Shown here piece after piece: positions 21,123 through 34,212 of a stretch of DNA of 64,000 nt. The first letter of the stretch is position 1; each line of letters starts with the position of its first letter. The position numbers and the translations under genes were made by a program. The DNA is from Caprella mutica (lineage: Eukaryota > Arthropoda > Malacostraca > Amphipoda > Caprellidae): NCBI GenBank assembly GCA_947561585.1, contig CANNZV010002619.1, positions 26,618-90,617 of the forward strand, read 5' to 3'. Under the pieces are notes generated by a model that had not been told where the DNA came from, searched no databases, and saw only the letters and a program-made list of their open reading frames with translations.

Positions 21123-21770
21123 GTAAGGGAGGAATACTTGGTAACTGATGCTATTGAGGAGAAAGAAAGTAATACTTGGTAACTGATGCTATTAAGGAGA
21201 AAGGAAGGAATACTTGGTAACTGATGCTATTAAGGAGAAGTGAAGGAATACTTGGTAACTGATGCTATTAAGGAGAAAGGAAGGAAAACTTGGTAACTGA
21301 TGCTATTAAAGAGAAGGGGAGGAATACTTAGTAACTTATTCTAATAAGGAGAAGGGAAGGAACTCTTGGTATCTAATGCTATTAAAAAGAAAGGACGGAA
21401 TACTTGGTAAATGATGCTATTAAGGAGAAAGGAAGTAATGCTTGAAACTAATGCTATAAGGAGAAATGAAGAAATACTTGGTAACCGATGCTATTAAGGA
21501 GAAAGGAAGTAATACTTGGTAACTGATACTACTAAGGAGAAAGGAAGTAAAACTTGGTAACTGATACTATTAGGGAGAAAGGAAGCAATACTTGGAAGCT
21601 GATACTATCAAGGAGAAAGGAATGAATACTTGGTAACTGATGCTATTAAGGAGAAAGGATTGAATACTTGGTAACTGATGTTATTAAGGAGGAATGAAGG
21701 TATACTTGGTAACTGATGCTATTTAGGAGAAAGGAAGGAATTCTTGGTAACTGATGCTATTAAAGAGTTG
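21123..21770 (+). repeat. Minisatellite, 38-bp unit, ~17 copies
   Basis: The unit begins GTAACTGATGCTATTAAGGA and continues GAAAGGAAGGAATACTTG, repeating every 38 bp. Point variants include AGTAAT or TGAAT for GGAAT, and some units lose 1-3 bp. The array starts immediately at the donor-like site of the candidate exon. No spacers, so it is not a CRISPR-like array. Confidence 0.95.
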
Positions 21771-22228
21771 CAACCAAAAAATATAGTACAAGAGGCAGAG
21801 CCCAGAGAACTCAGTTGTATACAAACAATGCAGGACTGTGGAGATAAAATCAAAGCTACAACGTTATGCATATCAATCTAACCTCTAGTATGAATTATGA
21901 GTCTGTATTTTTGGCCAAGTTACAAAAATTTGATGATTTTTGGCTAAACTAATAACAATATTTTGGCCACTAAATAACAATGGAAATACTCAATAAATGT
22001 TTTTTGGAAGATTTCGTAAATAATAGAATTAATGAAATACAAATTGAGTCATAGTCAGTTATACTTTAATTAAAGTATCTTGATCTTATTAAATTTATTA
22101 GCACTAAGATGCAAGATTTAATTTCTAATAGTAAAGTTTACGCTTTATTGGTTCAACAATTGAAATTTGTATTATTGTTTATGAAGTGTTTGTAAATCGA
22201 ACACTTGTTAAATTCATTGAAAATTACA

Positions 22229-22337
22229 ATGGCTGCTGAATACTTTGAAAATGAATTAATTAATTTGGTAGGTGTTAAAGGTCTTCTTCCGAACCAAATT
22301 AAGGCCAAATTGAATGGTTTGAAAATTTACATTTCAG
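22229..22337 (+). CDS. Candidate first coding exon, unknown protein
   Basis: ATG at 22,229 (ACAATGG context) opens 36 codons plus one base, starting MAAEYFENELINLVGVKGLL. The frame meets a donor-like TTCAG/GTATGA at 22,338. The peptide is amphipathic and not low-complexity. Nothing is recognised, and no acceptor exon is identified downstream. It is 1.1 kb from the other candidate exon, so the two might belong to one gene or neither may be real. Confidence 0.2.
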
Positions 22338-22441
22338 GTATGAATGGGAACCTTTTTGATATCAATCGTAATTTTCTTTTTTCTAATTTTTAACCCTACT
22401 ACGCTAGTCCTCAAAATTTTAATCTTTAACCAGCTTCACTG

Positions 22442-22610
22442 AGCTGGTTCGTGCGAGCCAGCTCTCACTGATGCTCATATTAAATCTTAAAATCACCTTT
22501 TCATCAATTGGATGCACATACGGATAAATTTCTATTTAAAATTCGAACAAAAGAAAAGATAAGAAACTAATATTTTTTTATCCATTACTGTTAACAACTG
22601 TGTACGATGG
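22442..22610 (+). repeat. Dispersed repeat R3, copy 2
   Basis: Direct-orientation relative of 16,805-17,040. It has a hairpin AGCTGGTTC-GTGC-GAGCCAGCT followed by similar sequence including AAGAAACTAATATTTTTT. More diverged than the transposon copies in this window. Confidence 0.55.
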
Positions 22611-22614
22611 TCGG

Positions 22615-24940
22615 ATCACTTAATTATGGCACACGTCACTAACGGTTACAGTTAATGAATAATAACGAGACACTCACCCTTATGTTCAAAGAAACATACG
22701 TGCATCTGATGTCTGTTGGGGTACTTAATTGCGCCTACTATATTTGAATATTTTCTAATAATATATGTATCTTACCAATTTTTGGTTAGAGTGCAATTAT
22801 GTGAAAAAATGAAAGTCAATAACAAACATCTTCCACATCGGTTTTGAATTACAGTTATTATAAGTTTTCCCTAACATCTGGTTCGCCCAAACTGCTGTCT
22901 AATTAACTGACCTTGGTTAATACAGGCATGACGATCATTAAATAACGATGAGAGAATTAGAATTACCCATGGTATGTTTTAAGTTGAGCATGATGTTGAA
23001 ATTCGTTTGTTCCAGTTTGGTGCTCAAACAACATCTCATCTCAACACTCAAACCTTGGCATTGAGTCCAAACGGTAAAACAGTTTTCTCTCTACAGTCCA
23101 TACAGGATTTCAGGCAAATTTGAACTTATTTATGAATTCGAATTTCTCTCAGGGACAAAGCTTCTGTTCCCGAAGTGATATTGCTTTGCTAATGCAGTGA
23201 CTGGAACAGAATATTAAGCATGTTAACATGCAGGATGCCTCTTAGTTGTGACATGAATTGTGAAATCGAGTGTGTCTGATACAGTTAATTACCTACGTTT
23301 TTCATGTTTCAGAGTAAGAGAATATTGAACTCACATTTTGAAATATATATGTACTGCTACTTAGATTTTACTGTTATTTTAATCCAGTCTGATCTGCAAT
23401 TAAACATAATTTTTCAGTAATTTTTAAAAAACATTGATCATCATAATCGTAACTACTAAGAGAAAAAACTATTCAATATAATATAAGAAAATCAAACCAT
23501 GCTTGCAATTATCAAATTTAAAATATTTCTTGCCCTCTCAGCTAAATTTTCTTTCAATTTACATAGCAATTGTACCCAGTATACGGTGTAATATATATCT
23601 GCATAATTTGGTGCTCCAGAAATTGCTCTGAGGAAACCCTGAGTTTGTAATTCCAGTTGTAATTCAGATGAAGATATTATTTAATTTCCATAGATGGTCA
23701 GCAGCGTGAGAGTAAATTGGTGAGGAGAAAAGAGATTCTTCATCATGCTCACTGGCTGTGGAAATGGGGAAACAAAAGAAACGTCTCGGTGGATAATTTC
23801 CCTTGTTTCTTAACATAGGAAGGTACTCTAGTCTAATAACTGGATATGAAATGTTTTTTTTATGTCCAGTGGTTGAATAATCACGAGAAATATGATGAGA
23901 GTATGAAATGCCAAATTTTCTTTGTAGCATGTTCAACTAGAACGTGAACTCGTGGAGTGTATACTTTTGCCACCGCTATATTTTTTAGTTCGTCTTGACC
24001 TTTTCATTGCAATTTAGTTGAATAGTTTTGAGTTATAAATCACCTTGTCCTTGACCTTCGATCTGATCTCTCACAAAATATAATCAAATGGTTTCTGGAT
24101 AATGACCATTCATTTCATCAAATGTCACACCATTTGCTTGAATTTTTTTTGGTTATGTGTAACAAGATTATATAACTAGATTCAAAATATATAGAAAATA
24201 TATAAATATAGGCCGATCAAAACATAACCTTCCACAATATTGTAGAGGCATTAAAATTTAAATCGGTTCGCCCAAAAAGGTTAAGTTTCTTCGGTTTAAA
24301 AAAAATTATAATAAACAGCACATAGGGATCTTGAGATACTATCTATACCGCATAAGTTTTTTTCGTTACAGTGCTGCAAGTATAACGGTTTAAATAAATA
24401 AAACTTTTTAAGATTAACTTTTCTCTGATAAGTCGGAATGAAGAGGAGCCAACACTAACCGGAACACTACACCGTCAGTGCTCCGCCCCTTGTTGGGTCG
24501 TTCTTGTTGGCTAAAATTTCATCTAAAAATGAAAAGTTATATTCTACAGCATAATTATTTTTTTGTTTTCTTTAATTTTTCATCTGAATTATATTATGTG
24601 ACGAAGACATATATTACCAAGATACAATAATTAAAATCAATCTTCTAATATCGAAAAGTAAAAACCTCTGAAATCCAAGATCTATACATCGAAACATTGT
24701 GGGACAGTAAAAAAAATCTTGTATCAGTATTCTTATCCCAAAGTAAAAGTTTATAGGTTTCTTGTCCTATATATATACATTTAACGTCTCTCCTGCATCT
24801 GGTATCCATCAGATTAGGAGAAATGTTTAAGAAGTAGGAAAAGAATGATTAATGGGCTCAAGAGATTTATTGGACTGAAATCCTAATGGCTTCCTGATTT
24901 GAATAAAAATATTGCAAGAAATTTTATTGAAACCGATTCT
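22615..24940. other. Non-coding stretch
   Basis: No gene or repeat could be supported. The 90-codon minus frame at 23,664-23,936 shows no recognisable motif. Confidence 0.35.
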
Positions 24941-24942
24941 AT

Positions 24943-25035
24943 GTAAATTCCACCCCGGTATATTCCACCCAAGTAAATTCGACCCCGTTATTTTCAACCC
25001 TAGGTAGATTCCACCCCGGTATTTCCCACCTATGT
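24943..25035 (+). repeat. 15-bp tandem array, Foldback-like unit
   Basis: About six units of 15 bp follow the pattern GTAAATTCCACCCCG (variants ATATTCCACCCAAGT, AAATTCGACCCCGTT, TAGATTCCACCCCGG). Period and general plan (A-rich half, then a CC-containing half) match the terminal arrays of the elements at 36-44 kb. No inverted partner was recognised nearby. Confidence 0.7.
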
Positions 25036-25039
25036 GATA

Positions 25040-26560
25040 ATAAAATATCAAAGATTTTATTTTTAGATGGCAATTTGTTAAATATTTCGTCGTATCCATG
25101 AAGAAATTATGCAGACGAAATTCTGGGACATTTGGACAATATTAAGAGGTGGCTTCAGTCAATTTTTGAAATTGTATCCTTATATACAAAAATACTAATT
25201 TTCATAATATGTTACTTTATTTCAAAGTGTAAATATTGCTCCAATTGATATTAATTTTGGTTTAACACGAAACTATTTTACATGCTGTTACAACAGTGGT
25301 TGAAAGTGGTGTTGAGGGAGTCGACTGGCAAATCCTCCACCTATCCCCTTCAGAAGCCTCCAGGTTTAAAAAAAATCCTTTGGTCAATAACCATTTCGCA
25401 CCTCTTTTACTCGAAGTCAAAATAACAAATTGAAAATAATATAAAATAACAAGAAGTATGTACTAAATGACATCATATTGCAGTTAACATCGCTGTTGTA
25501 TTGATAATAGTGAAGAAAATCAGCTTTTAATTGAAAATCAAATTATCTCAACTAATAGAATAAAAAGTGTTTACACAACCTTCTTTCTCTGTTCTATCAA
25601 ATGTGTAATGAAAAATAAACACCTTGAAACTGACAAACGAAAGGTTTAATTTGCTACATTGAAAATGAAAGTTAACTAGTTATAAATTGCTTACAACGTT
25701 CAAATAATATATACTCAATGTCATCATAATCAAACAATTCAAATCATTGCATAGTAGAGAAATAACAGGATCGTTCGCATTGAGTAAAAATTGAAAAATT
25801 TTACATGATGACTTGCTGGAATATAGAAACTAATTCAAATAGATACTATAGAGGATTGATTTCACACACAACATTTCCGTATATTGTATATTAAGTAAAT
25901 ATTTCACTAAACTTATCAGTTAAATACGATCCTTTGAAACATCCTTGGAAGAATTCTTTGTAATTGCCAGTTCCATTGCATTGCATATCATCTCAACTTG
26001 ATATGGTCGTCGCTTACGTCGATATTTCAATAAAATGTTAATGTTAGTTCATGGTTTCAATTCATCGTTGTCACAGTTAGTGATCTCGATGATGCCAGTT
26101 ACCATCATTGGATGAACTCACCAAATTGGATCAGGTTATTGAGGTGAGACAGAATTGTTCATTGGAGTAATGGATACCAAGTGTATTTACTACCTTCAAC
26201 CAATCATTGGAATTTGAGGCGAATTGAATGGAACTAGTGAATATCATTGATTGTGATTGGAAAAATATGAAAAAAAAAATTTCATTTGATAAAAAAAAAA
26301 GTTTATAAACTATCAGATGTTTTATATAAATGAACATATCTTTGTAAAGGCCTCAGTTTCACTAACTATTTTTCCAAGAACAGCATAAAACCATTTAGTT
26401 AGGAGGAAAGGAAGTAAGGCATTCTGAAAATAATTTAATAATGCTAGACTATAGAATACAAATTAATAGTTCACTTAATTTATTAATTAATGCGGAACTT
26501 CTCTTTCACTATTGCAGTACAAAAGAGATTAAAAGATGACACAAGGTAGTTCAGGACCCA
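25040..26560. other. Non-coding stretch
   Basis: AT-rich. Nothing could be supported. Confidence 0.35.
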
Positions 26561-26561
26561 C

Positions 26562-26770
26562 AATGGAATGGTGGTTCAATATGGTAATAGACCTATACGG
26601 TGGTTCGATACAGTGGTGGTTCTTTACGATAGTTCAATACTGAGGTGGTTCAATACAGTGGCATTTCAACATATTGGTACTTTAATATTGAGGTTATACT
26701 ATATAGTGGTGGTTCAACAGTGGCAGACAAATCAGTTGAAGAATAGTGACAGGTTGTAATACGGTGGTAG
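26562..26770 (+). repeat. Degenerate minisatellite, ~20-bp unit
   Basis: Repeated GGTGGTTCAATACAGTGG-like units (about eight, strongly diverged). The small frame over it (26,568-26,759) is this repeat translated. Confidence 0.6.
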
Positions 26771-27191
26771 AATTGTGGCCGATAATAATTACGATTGTAG
26801 GAATTTATGATCGAAGTCATAGTCTGTACCTACTTCATACTTTTTCAGATTAGAAGTATTTTTCGGCACTCTTAAAGGAACTCCAGATTCTTGAAATATA
26901 GAAATGGCCACTCTACTATACCTATAAAACACCAGGACTAAATCAATTCGCATAAAAGAACAAGCATCTTTAACCAGCAAAATCAGAGCAAACCTAAACC
27001 TACCTCGTTAAACAAAGATGTTTACGTGACAGACAGTGAAACCTTTAAACTATAATTGCTCATCACCTTCTATCAGTGCAACCACGAAACAAGATTTAAA
27101 AAAGTATTATCTATCTCAAGAAGTATTAATAATCAGAGCATGACAAATATTAAATCATGATTTAATAAATAAATGTGATAGTTTAACTCTA

Positions 27192-28732
27192 ATGAGTTAT
27201 CCTATCAGATTAAACGGGATGGTTTGACTATGTTTAAAAATAAACGGATTATTTATTTATAAACCCACGGTCCTGTATTTCTACACGTTGTTAGTATATT
27301 TGTGTACTTAACTGATGTGTGCCAACTTTTAAGTAAAAATATTAAACAAATAAGGATAAATAAATAAACAAGTATATAAGACATTGGCAACTGAGAGAGC
27401 AGAGTTGTGATTGGGTGGACTGTGACCACATCACAGCTGGTTCATGTGTGTGTACTCTATGAAAACGTGGACTGATGTGTGCTAAGAGGCAAACCGAACT
27501 GTATTTCCACGTTGGCAAACGTCACCACAGTAAAAATAATTTCCTTAATTAAGTGATTTACACTGATTTACACCGATACGTAAACATATTTTTAACTTTT
27601 AAACACAAAAATACATTCGGTATTAATGTAAGAACAATGTCAAGAAACTCAAGTAACATTGAGCTATTCCTAGTATATTCTCTAGATATCTATATATTCC
27701 CTCATTATCCACTATCGTAAACTGATATCGAGTGAATATTCCTGGGATTATTGAAATTTAGTTGATCCCCTAACGATATCGAAGAAATTTTCCAGTGACT
27801 AGTGAAAATTTGTTGATTACCTATCAATATCGAGGGAAAATTCCAAGGATTAGCAATAATTAGTTGATCCCCTAACAATATCGAGGGAATATTCCAGGAA
27901 TTAGTGAAAATTAGTTGATCCCCTAATAACATCGTGAGAATATTCCAGGAATTAGTGAAAATAAGTTGATCCCCTAACGATATCGAGGAATATTCCAGGA
28001 ATAAATGAAAATTAGTTGATACCCTAGAAAATCATGAAAGAAACGATTATAAAATATAAATAAAAATAATCCATGAAATATGTAACTATATTTATCGATG
28101 ATAATTATTTAAAGATGCACTTGAGTTATCATATTGCATAAAATTCATTCTAAATTCTACTCCTTCTATGTCTATGATGGTCAAGTTGCAAACAGGAGAC
28201 AACAACCTGCAATTTCACGTCCCGGAAACACCACTTCACTTTTTTCTCCATTTCTTTCCATTTAATTTGTACATAAAAATATGTATCATTTAACTAATTG
28301 ATATAAAGCTAAATGTACATAACTATGCACTATATGCTTTGGTATCCTTCTTTCTATATCTTTGCTCTATTCTTGATATCCAGGGAAGATTCAGGACTAT
28401 TCCCTTTTGATCCCCTTGATATTGAGGGAATATCCCCTCACTATCCATTTTTTATCCCTTTGTCATCGAGGGAATGATAATATCGATATTCCTTACCCTC
28501 CCCTTGATATCGAGGGAATATTCCAGAGATAATATATTAAAAGCCCATTGTTATTCCAGCAATATCATCTATAGATATCTTGGGAATAACCCCTGGGAAA
28601 TTTCCCGGAATATCCCGGGAATAATTTTTTGTTAGCTGGGAAGGCCGGTAAATTTGAAGGAATGACGTGAAAGATATGAAATAATTTTAAAAAGATGTGT
28701 TTAGAAAACACACGTCAAACTCATTAGGGTTC
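27192..28732 (+). mobile_element. ~530-bp MITE (family M3), copy split by a ~1-kb insertion
   Basis: The left part 27,192-27,645 and right part 28,635-28,732 together align, in order, with the reverse complement of the uninterrupted copy at 47,074-47,603. Landmarks are CTAATGAGTT at the left end, CCACGGTCCTGTATTT, AAGTAAAAATATT, GAAAACGTGGAC, AACTGTATTTCCACG, then AAGGCCGGTAAATTTGAAGG and ACACGTCAAACTCATTAGGG at the right end. Termini read (A)CTCTAATGAG and CTCATTAGGGT, so this is an inverted-repeat, non-coding element. It was later interrupted between GTCAAG and AAGGCC. Confidence 0.75.
27650..28635 (+). mobile_element. ~1-kb insertion with 51-bp minisatellite, inside the M3 MITE
   Basis: This block is absent from the M3 copy at 47 kb. 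It starts near AGCTATTCCTAGTATATTC and ends near a GGAATATCCCGGGAATAA stretch plus TTAGCT, giving weak inverted ends (AGCTA...). Positions 27,717-28,035 are about six units of a 51-bp repeat (GATCCCCTAACGATATCGAGG then GAATATTCCAGGAATTAGTG). 28,360-28,625 is rich in CGAGGGAATATTCC and TTTCCCGGAATATCCCGGGA palindromes. Exact boundaries and target duplication are unclear. The superfamily is unknown. Confidence 0.65.
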
Positions 28733-28739
28733 AGTTAAA

Positions 28740-30950
28740 TTAAATGAAGTTTAATATACTGCAAAAAAAACTATTGTATTACTAAAAAAATTATAAATAT
28801 TACCAGCACTAATTAGAGAGGCTCGCTAACTAGCGAGAATATTTAAGGTGGAAAAATAAATTATTGAAAATCCTTTGCAATCTTATTATATGCTTGATAT
28901 ATTTAGTTAATTAATAATCTCACATGATTTTCACGTCATTCTTGGTTTGCTCAGAATTAGTCGCAAAAATTTCTGACGTTCTGTTTATCATTCGAAAGTG
29001 TTTCAAATAAGTTCACATGTCTACTTCACAATCGATTTCAAAGATTGGAATAAATGAATATAGTACAGATGTATTACTTATAATAAAAAAAAATACTTCA
29101 ACAGTGATTATGAAGCACATTCGCATTGTACATTATGTATAGAATGCTCTCATCCAGAATTTATTTCTAAATACCACGGATATAATTTCTATATTTGTTA
29201 AAACCATCATCTCTATTTCACCACACCACAATATTCCTAATGTTGATAGGAATGTACTGTACTCTGAACATTGGACCAGATTCCAGTGGCGAATTCCTGC
29301 CTGATGATTCCTGATGTTGAAGTTCTCTTCCTTAATGGACATTAGTGGAAACCTTGGTGACCTTAGTATTCACAGATAGACGGGAATGAGAGATACGCTA
29401 AAAACCAGTTATGATTATAGTGAGTGACGATAATAGCGAGTTATGATAATGATGAGCTTAAAGAGCTACTAAAGTAGCGAGTACCCATAATCATCACTCA
29501 TAATTTTATAAGGTCTTTTACATAGGTGTCCCTAAAAGTTCAGATCTCATAGGGGCGTGCATTTTGTTTAGTTCAATGATATTCATTTGTACATGCAAAA
29601 TATCAATATTTTACTTTTGACGAATGAAATTGTTTGATTGTTCTCTATGTATAAACTGATTAACAGTATACAATTTTTAATTTCAAGGCATTGTTTTTAA
29701 ATGGGATAAGTGGATACGAAATGTCCCTGATCTTTGCACAATGAAATAATTGCTATCCAATACCAAATAATATATTTTCATATAATATAAATGATATAAT
29801 ATATAAACATTCTTTGATATTCCACTCCATTAAAGACACAATCCATTGATTCATTTATGTTTTATATCCCTCTAGCGGCACTCATTTGCTTTACTTAAGA
29901 TTTATGTATCTATTTATTGCTATAAAAGCGAAGGCTAAGAAGGTAAAATAGTGGCATGGCTTTGGTAGTGTTTAAAGATACATAGGCAGATGTTTTGTGG
30001 ATATTTATCACGTATCATAAGATTGATTGCGTGGCTTGTGTGAAGTTACAAATAATAATACAAAGGACTCGAGAGAAAAAAGACAGAAAGAATTATGTGA
30101 CGTGCGCAGGAGAAACTGTATTAACTAACTATGATGTTAATTGGTAAGGAAGAGAGATTTATTAGTTGTTATGTGATATTTATCAGAATTGAAATACAGT
30201 TTGATTAAATGTATATATTACAGTTTTATTTAAATTGAATCCTATATTTCAAAATTGATTGTAGTTCGCTTAAAAACAGGAGGAAAATATTAGTAGTTCA
30301 TAAATTATAATAACACACTCTCAACTTTTCTCCACAACATATTAGAAAAATAATATTATACTGAGTGAAACTCATTAAGAGTTATATATTCACATCATTA
30401 AGTAAATCAAAAATTCACTTCTCTTTGTACCATCCATTGAAACATCGAAATAAATCACTGCGACGGTATTTATGAAGACATCTCCAAAGAAGTTTTAAAA
30501 GGATAGCAACCTCTCAAGTAGAATTTCTCCACAAAGGAGATTCAAGAAACCTACAACCAAAGTCCCTATAAAAATAGATCAAATGACAACATCTTGATAA
30601 TTAGCAACTTATTTTTGAGCTCTGAACAGAGCAGAGTAAGGATTCAGTCCTCAATTTTCTACGGTGTCGCTCTCATTAAAAATAAGCGGAATTCTTCCAG
30701 AAAATAGAACTAATGAACTGGATTGAAGTTTGATACAGAATTTAGTGAAAAAAAAATCGTTTGGAAACAGGAGCGTCATATTCTAATCTTCTGAAGCTGA
30801 ATTGAGCTACAATCATGCAGAAAAATGAATTGAGAATTTAAGAACAGATCGAGCAAGTTGAAAGTTGGAAAGAAATAGGGATGTTTTCAAAATAAGTTTT
30901 TCCTTTGTTAAAATATATTATTTTTGAACGATAGCAGCTTCAGTGAATTC
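28740..30950. other. Non-coding stretch
   Basis: AT-rich. A sequence around 29,520-29,560 (GGTGTCCCTAAAAGTTC...CATAGGGGCGTG) looks like a possible transposon end, but no partner was found. No gene supported. Confidence 0.35.
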
Positions 30951-30951
30951 C

Positions 30952-31065
30952 GTGCAGAAAATTCCAGCACTGAGAATTACATCAGAAAAAATCTAATGCT
31001 GAGAAATTCCTCTCAGAAAACTTCACTACAGAATATTTCTCTTCATAATACAGCATTCTATTCGA
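30952..31065 (+). repeat. Degenerate 15-bp array (Foldback-like)
   Basis: Units of about 15 bp on the pattern GCAGAAAATTCCAGCACTGA (AAATTCCTCTCAGAA, AAACTTCACTACAGA, ATATTTCTCTTCATA). A second short array in the same orientation lies at 31,331-31,412 (GAAATTCTCCACTGC, AGAATTTACCGCTGG, GAACTTACCACTATT). Both are diverged but keep the period. Confidence 0.5.
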
Positions 31066-31414
31066 ATTGAGAATACCTTTAAATATAATTGAACTAAAAA
31101 AATATGATTTTGGTGGTGAGCGGACTACCTTTCATTATTTAAATAGCTCATAAATCATAAGTATAGCATTAATAAGTATCAAATACGGTGATAACATAAA
31201 TTTTATTCATTATAAATATCTTAGAGTGTAACTGGACCACTACCCTAGAAAATTATATTTAACATATTATCCCATTAAACGGATTTTAAGATGAAATATG
31301 TGAGAAACTTCATTTATTCAAACTCAAAGATGGAGTTTTCCATTATGAAATTCTCCACTGCTAGAATTTACCGCTGGTGATGATTTCCGCGCCGGAACTT
31401 ACCACTATTCGTTT

Positions 31415-33498
31415 ATTTATCAACACCAATTACAATTTTGAATTCGACTGTTTATATACATTGGTAATACATTTAACAGTAACACAACAATCGCACCTTA
31501 CTTAAATATTTCCATTTCCTATAAATAGAATATAAAATAATAATAACTCAAACCATAAAATATTAATGATATATAAAGGATTTGCTGGAGATTATTCATA
31601 ACTCTCTCATACAAAAATCTTTTAAGTCCATATCCGGGATTGAGTAAATAAAGCCTACAAAGTAAAAAAATATAGCAGACTGTTGGATTTTGTATGAGGT
31701 TTTTCATCATAGTTAAATATATAAAATTGAATTTGATATAATTATTATATTTTACAAAGAAATGTGAGAAATCCAAAATGTAAAGTATAAGTGCACTATT
31801 TTCATATTCATAAATATATATCATCATTGAATAACTGGTTCTTATTTTAATTATATAAATAATAAACAAAAATGAGAATATATATCATTATACATATCAA
31901 AATAAATAAGAGTAATACACACACATACACATATGATTCTCAGTAGCAGCAAATCAGTTTCATATATAGTATATTTTTAATTGTATTCAGAATACTCAAT
32001 AAATAGCAGGAATCCTCCGAATCTTTCACAATTTCACCTCAGACAACATACTATATGTAATATCTAAATACACAACCAACTTCCCTAGTGATATTTTACT
32101 AATTTCATTTTAAATATTCCACAAATTTTGAACATTAAATGGTTTGCTGAACCGTCCAATTATGGACCAATCGCATGGCTATTAATGAATCAAATCAAAA
32201 CCGATCTAACGGACAGCGTTTGAAAAGTTTCTTCAAATAGAATATACAGTTTATTGTAATAGAAGTATTCACTATTCAGTCGCCATTAGAATTATTCATT
32301 TAATTTCTTTCTAATTTCTGTGTGAAAAAGATGAATGTTAGCAGAGCTTTATAAATACATAAAGATATATATATTTTCCGTTTTTGAATTTCCGTTTTTG
32401 AATATATCAAATTTCATGCAAGAAATTAGGTCAGTATTAACTAATATTAAGTTTATATCAATTACTATTGAGTATATAACAATGAATTATCATCATATAT
32501 CAATGAATTGAAGCATTATAAAATTCATATTAAATCATTTCTCATAATTAATTATTCATAGTCCCATTTTACATTCTATTTATTCTTTTTCTTCATTGTA
32601 AATTTTGTAATCCGTACTTCTGTCTACACTATGTAGTTTCAAGGTGAGCTGTAGAAATATTAAATTCCTAATCAGTAGTGTAATAGCCTTTGCTAGTAGT
32701 GCATCTGTTATTATAAACGTTGTGGAATTATAAAGTGTAGTTAGAAATTGTTTACTGTTTTCATTTCTTTATTTTTGAACTGAAATCATTTCTTATAAGA
32801 ACTAACTTTCTTAAATTACTTTTTTCTAAATTAACTGTGATTGAAAGTATTCTGTTACATAGTACTGCGTTCTTTTATATTAGCTATATCTTATTTAAAA
32901 CAATTTTTTATTTAATTTGTCACAATCTCTGCTTTTGATGGATATTTCTTTTTTTATTTTGTTCTAGATCATTTAGCATATTAATTAATTCACTGCCCTA
33001 CCGCATAAAGCATTGAACCTAAAAATTGAAAGATTCAAGTTCAATTGTTTATAAAATTGTAAATTATTTGTACTATTATCATTAAAATTTATTAGAAACT
33101 AATGCTATGTAAGATTTGTATTACAGGTGTCGGTCGAACCCAAAATATAATCTGAGAATTAAATCTTTGATACCACCTCACCTTCCCTTAGAATAATCGT
33201 TGATATATGAAATAAAATTGTATACAAAAAACAGAAATTCAATTGAAGATTATAAACTTTTAATGATTGTTTTGAAACCATAAGTATTACAAATTGATAA
33301 ATAGTACAATCACATTTAATATCACATTTTGGAAAGTTTTCCCTCCGCAATATTTTTTGAACTTAATTAATAAAATTGTCTTAACTTTAATAATTGAAAA
33401 TTATTCAATATTAATAGGGTTTACTGGAATTTATTCAGTTGCTATAAAAAATCTTTAAGGAAGACATCTACTTGTACTGACAACCTTGCTATATTTAC
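31415..33498. other. AT-rich non-coding stretch
   Basis: Very AT-rich. The 116-codon minus frame 31,519-31,869 is an isoleucine/tyrosine-rich translation of AT sequence with no domain. Nothing supported. Confidence 0.4.
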
Positions 33499-33499
33499 C

Positions 33500-33785
33500 A
33501 CAATATTACTTACTCCAATGATAATTTCTCCAATACTATTTCCTCAATGCTATTCTCTCCAATGCTATTTTTTCCAATTCTATTTACCTTAATGCTCTTT
33601 TTCCCAATGCTAATAATTACTCCAATGGTATTTTCTCCAATGCTGTTTCTGTCAACTTTTTTTCTTCAATGCTTTTTTCTCGAATGCTTTTTTCTCCAAA
33701 GCCATTTTCTCCCATGACATTTTCTTCAATACTATTTTCTTCAATGCTAATTTTCTCAATGTTATTTTTCTCAATGCTCATTAGC
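33500..33785 (+). repeat. 15-bp tandem array, ~19 units
   Basis: The repeated pattern is TTCTCCAATGCTATT with a 15-bp period and drift. On the minus strand the same array reads as a five-residue repeat SIEEN (33,617-33,817), which shows that the period is a multiple of three and mostly free of frameshifts. Same period as the Foldback-type termini, but no inverted partner was seen. Confidence 0.75.
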
Positions 33786-34212
33786 AGTCCACTCTTTTCC
33801 CCCAATTTATTGCTCATTAAAGCTCTGAAAAGCAGTGGGATTTAAGATGTACTCTACAGAGAGAGAAAAGGAACCTTATAATGCTCAGTGTAGGCATGAC
33901 AACGCCATCTAGTGACTAGTCTGGCAACAGATGGAATGCGTTAGGTACACAGGAATGAAATTATGTGAAATATCTTCGGAACTTAGAAATAAATGAGAAT
34001 TACTTTCCAGTTTGTTGATATCTTTTTCCATTTTTCCCAGGCAGAAAGGATAAATTCCTGGGATAACAAATTGATAATCCATGCAAGAGGAACATTTTTC
34101 ATGGATAATCCCTTACTATACCAGAAATAAATCCTTCTTGCCTGTGATATAATAATCTGCCAATACAAAAATAAATTAAATATTCTTAGTAATTAAAAAT
34201 TTCTCATTTGGG

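Noticed and set aside
21123..21770. Possible CRISPR-like array
   Set aside because: Repeats are directly tandem with no variable spacers, and the DNA is eukaryotic. The same applies to the arrays at 54.4 and 63.3 kb.
31519..31869. 116-codon minus frame
   Set aside because: Very AT-rich codons (Ile, Tyr, Asn, Phe), no motif. Typical chance frame in AT-rich DNA.
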